Part shown: positions 15,576 to 16,114 of the stretch, piece after piece
Layout: every line of letters begins with the position of its first letter
Position numbering within the stretch: position 1 is the stretch's first letter
The notes under the pieces: model-generated
Databases searched by the model: none
What the model saw: the letters and a program-made list of their open reading frames with translations, nothing else
What the model was told of the DNA's origin: nothing
Translations under genes and position numbers: made by a program
Assembly (NCBI GenBank): GCA_036338025.1
Contig: JAYZDB010000150.1
Span: 1-16,114 of the forward strand
Direction: 5' to 3'
DNA: 16,114 bases
From: JAYZDB01 sp036338025
GTDB lineage: Bacteria; Planctomycetota; UBA1135; UBA2386

Positions 15576-15612
15576 CGGGCCCACGACATCCAAGACGCCG
15601 CGGGCCCGTTTT
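15576..15612 (+). terminator. Rho-independent terminator after the DUF971 gene
   Basis: CGGGCCC (15576-15582) pairs with GGGCCCG (15602-15608), and TTTT follows directly. The loop is about 19 nt, long but acceptable. The position, 13 nt after the stop and between convergent genes, fits. Confidence 0.75.
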
Positions 15613-15630
15613 AGTCACGGAGCTTCTGGT

Positions 15631-16114
15631 CTAGAAGAAGAGCACCTTCGAATCGTTGATCTTCTTCTTCTCGTTTCGTTTCTTGTCGTTGTCTGCGTCG
15701 CCACGGTTTCGCTGGTCTCGGTTGCGTAACTGACGGTTCTGGTCGTTGCCGCCAGCTCGCTTCCTGGCCGCCTGCAGTCTCTCCACGGCTTGTTCGCGGG
15801 TTATCTTCCCGTCCTTGACCGCCTGCTGAATCCGGACCTTGATCTTCTCCATGGCGTCCCTGTCGCGGTCTCTGTCATTGTCGTGGTCGCGACGGGATCG
15901 CTCGGAGTTGCGGTTCTGGTTGTTCCCGCCAGCTCGCTGCCTGGCCGCCTGCAGTCTCTCCACGGCTTGCTCGCGGGTTATCTTCCCGTCCTTGACCGCC
16001 TGCTGAATCCGGACCTTGACCTTCTCCATGGCGTCCCTGTCGCGGTTTCTGTCATTGTCGTGGTCGCGACGGGATCGCTCGGAGTTGCGGTTCAGGTTGT
16101 TGCGCCCACCTGGC
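15631..16114 (-). CDS. Tandem-repeat charged protein, N-terminus cut by window edge
   Basis: The minus-strand frame is open from the window edge to a TAG at 15631 (161 codons visible). A Met at 16029 is internal: the repeat pattern continues upstream of it in frame, so it is not the start. The protein consists of 59-residue units. Each has a helical half, 'MEKVKVRIQQAVKDGKITRE' followed by 'QAVERLQAARQRAGG', and a hydrophilic linker of Asn, Arg, Asp and Ser with 'RRDHDND' and 'RDRD'. Two full units and part of a third are visible, then a diverged basic tail 'NEKKKINDSKVLFF'. The helical half resembles short 'G-K-(I/L)-T-x-E-Q-A' helix-turn-helix repeats found in secreted planctomycete proteins. 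No signal peptide can be judged because the N-terminus is missing. Function is unknown to me. Confidence 0.8.
   Translation of the reverse strand, partial: PGGRNNLNRNSERSRRDHDNDRNRDRDAMEKVKVRIQQAVKDGKITREQAVERLQAARQRAGGNNQNRNSERSRRDHDNDRDRDRDAMEKIKVRIQQAVKDGKITREQAVERLQAARKRAGGNDQNRQLRNRDQRNRGDADNDKKRNEKKKINDSKVLFF
15751..16104. repeat. In-frame 177-bp tandem DNA repeat, two copies
   Basis: Copies span 15751-15927 and 15928-16104. By eye I count about seven mismatches between them. A partial match to the unit end precedes copy 1 (about 15734-15750). A diverged third copy begins at 16105 and runs off the window. 177 is divisible by three, so copies stay in frame. Confidence 0.85.

Noticed and set aside
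15751..16114. CRISPR-like array
   Set aside because: The repeats are 177 bp, contiguous, in frame and coding, with no unique spacers.

Overview
The window is 16.1 kb of GC-rich, densely coding bacterial chromosome with ordinary housekeeping and metabolic content. I saw no phage genes, insertion sequences, CRISPR array, tRNA or rRNA. The likely source is a planctomycete or a close relative. The reasons are a secreted DUF1570-type protein with the typical 'LGH-KR-GKSW' linker, a secreted DUF3299 protein, a secreted HEAT-repeat protein, a Tat-signal PLP enzyme, an oversized GlmS-like protein, and many genes without a clear Shine-Dalgarno sequence. This assignment is inference from family content, not from a marker gene.

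Layout. (1) Positions 1-6515, all on the minus strand. In transcription order these are a small single-cluster ferredoxin, a secreted DUF3299 protein, a secreted HEAT-repeat protein, a 1140-residue GlmS-like amidotransferase/isomerase, and, after a 145-bp gap, a DUF1570-like secreted protein cut by the left edge. DUF3299, HEAT and GlmS-like are separated by only 8 and 6 bp and probably form one transcript. (2) Positions 6516-6836 are a divergent control region. (3) Positions 6837-10333, plus strand, form a tight four-gene operon for acyl-CoA metabolism: enoyl-CoA hydratase, MDR-type oxidoreductase, second enoyl-CoA hydratase (ATGA overlap) and 3-hydroxyacyl-CoA dehydrogenase. (4) Positions 10382-15163, minus strand. 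In transcription order these are a MobA-like nucleotidyltransferase, a Tat-exported class V aminotransferase-fold protein, a metallo-beta-lactamase-fold hydrolase and the chaperone HtpG. (5) Positions 15266-15562, plus strand, hold a DUF971 protein divergent from mobA and followed by a convincing terminator. (6) Positions 15631-16114, minus strand, hold the C-terminal part of a repeat protein built from near-identical 177-bp tandem units and cut by the right edge.

How the genes work together. The plus-strand operon supplies hydratase and dehydrogenase steps of a beta-oxidation-like or aromatic-CoA (paaF/G/H-like) route. No thiolase or acyl-CoA dehydrogenase is present here, so the substrate is open. 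The GlmS-like protein keeps the known glutaminase and isomerase catalytic residues and should make glucosamine-6-phosphate. Its roughly 140-residue N-terminal insertion and roughly 190-residue C-terminal extension are unexplained.

I did not find a clearly new multi-gene system. The items most worth a second look are the enlarged GlmS, the DUF1570 protein that has lost putative zinc ligands, the 177-bp coding tandem repeat, the exported PLP enzyme, and the 21-bp-spaced direct repeat upstream of the acyl-CoA operon.
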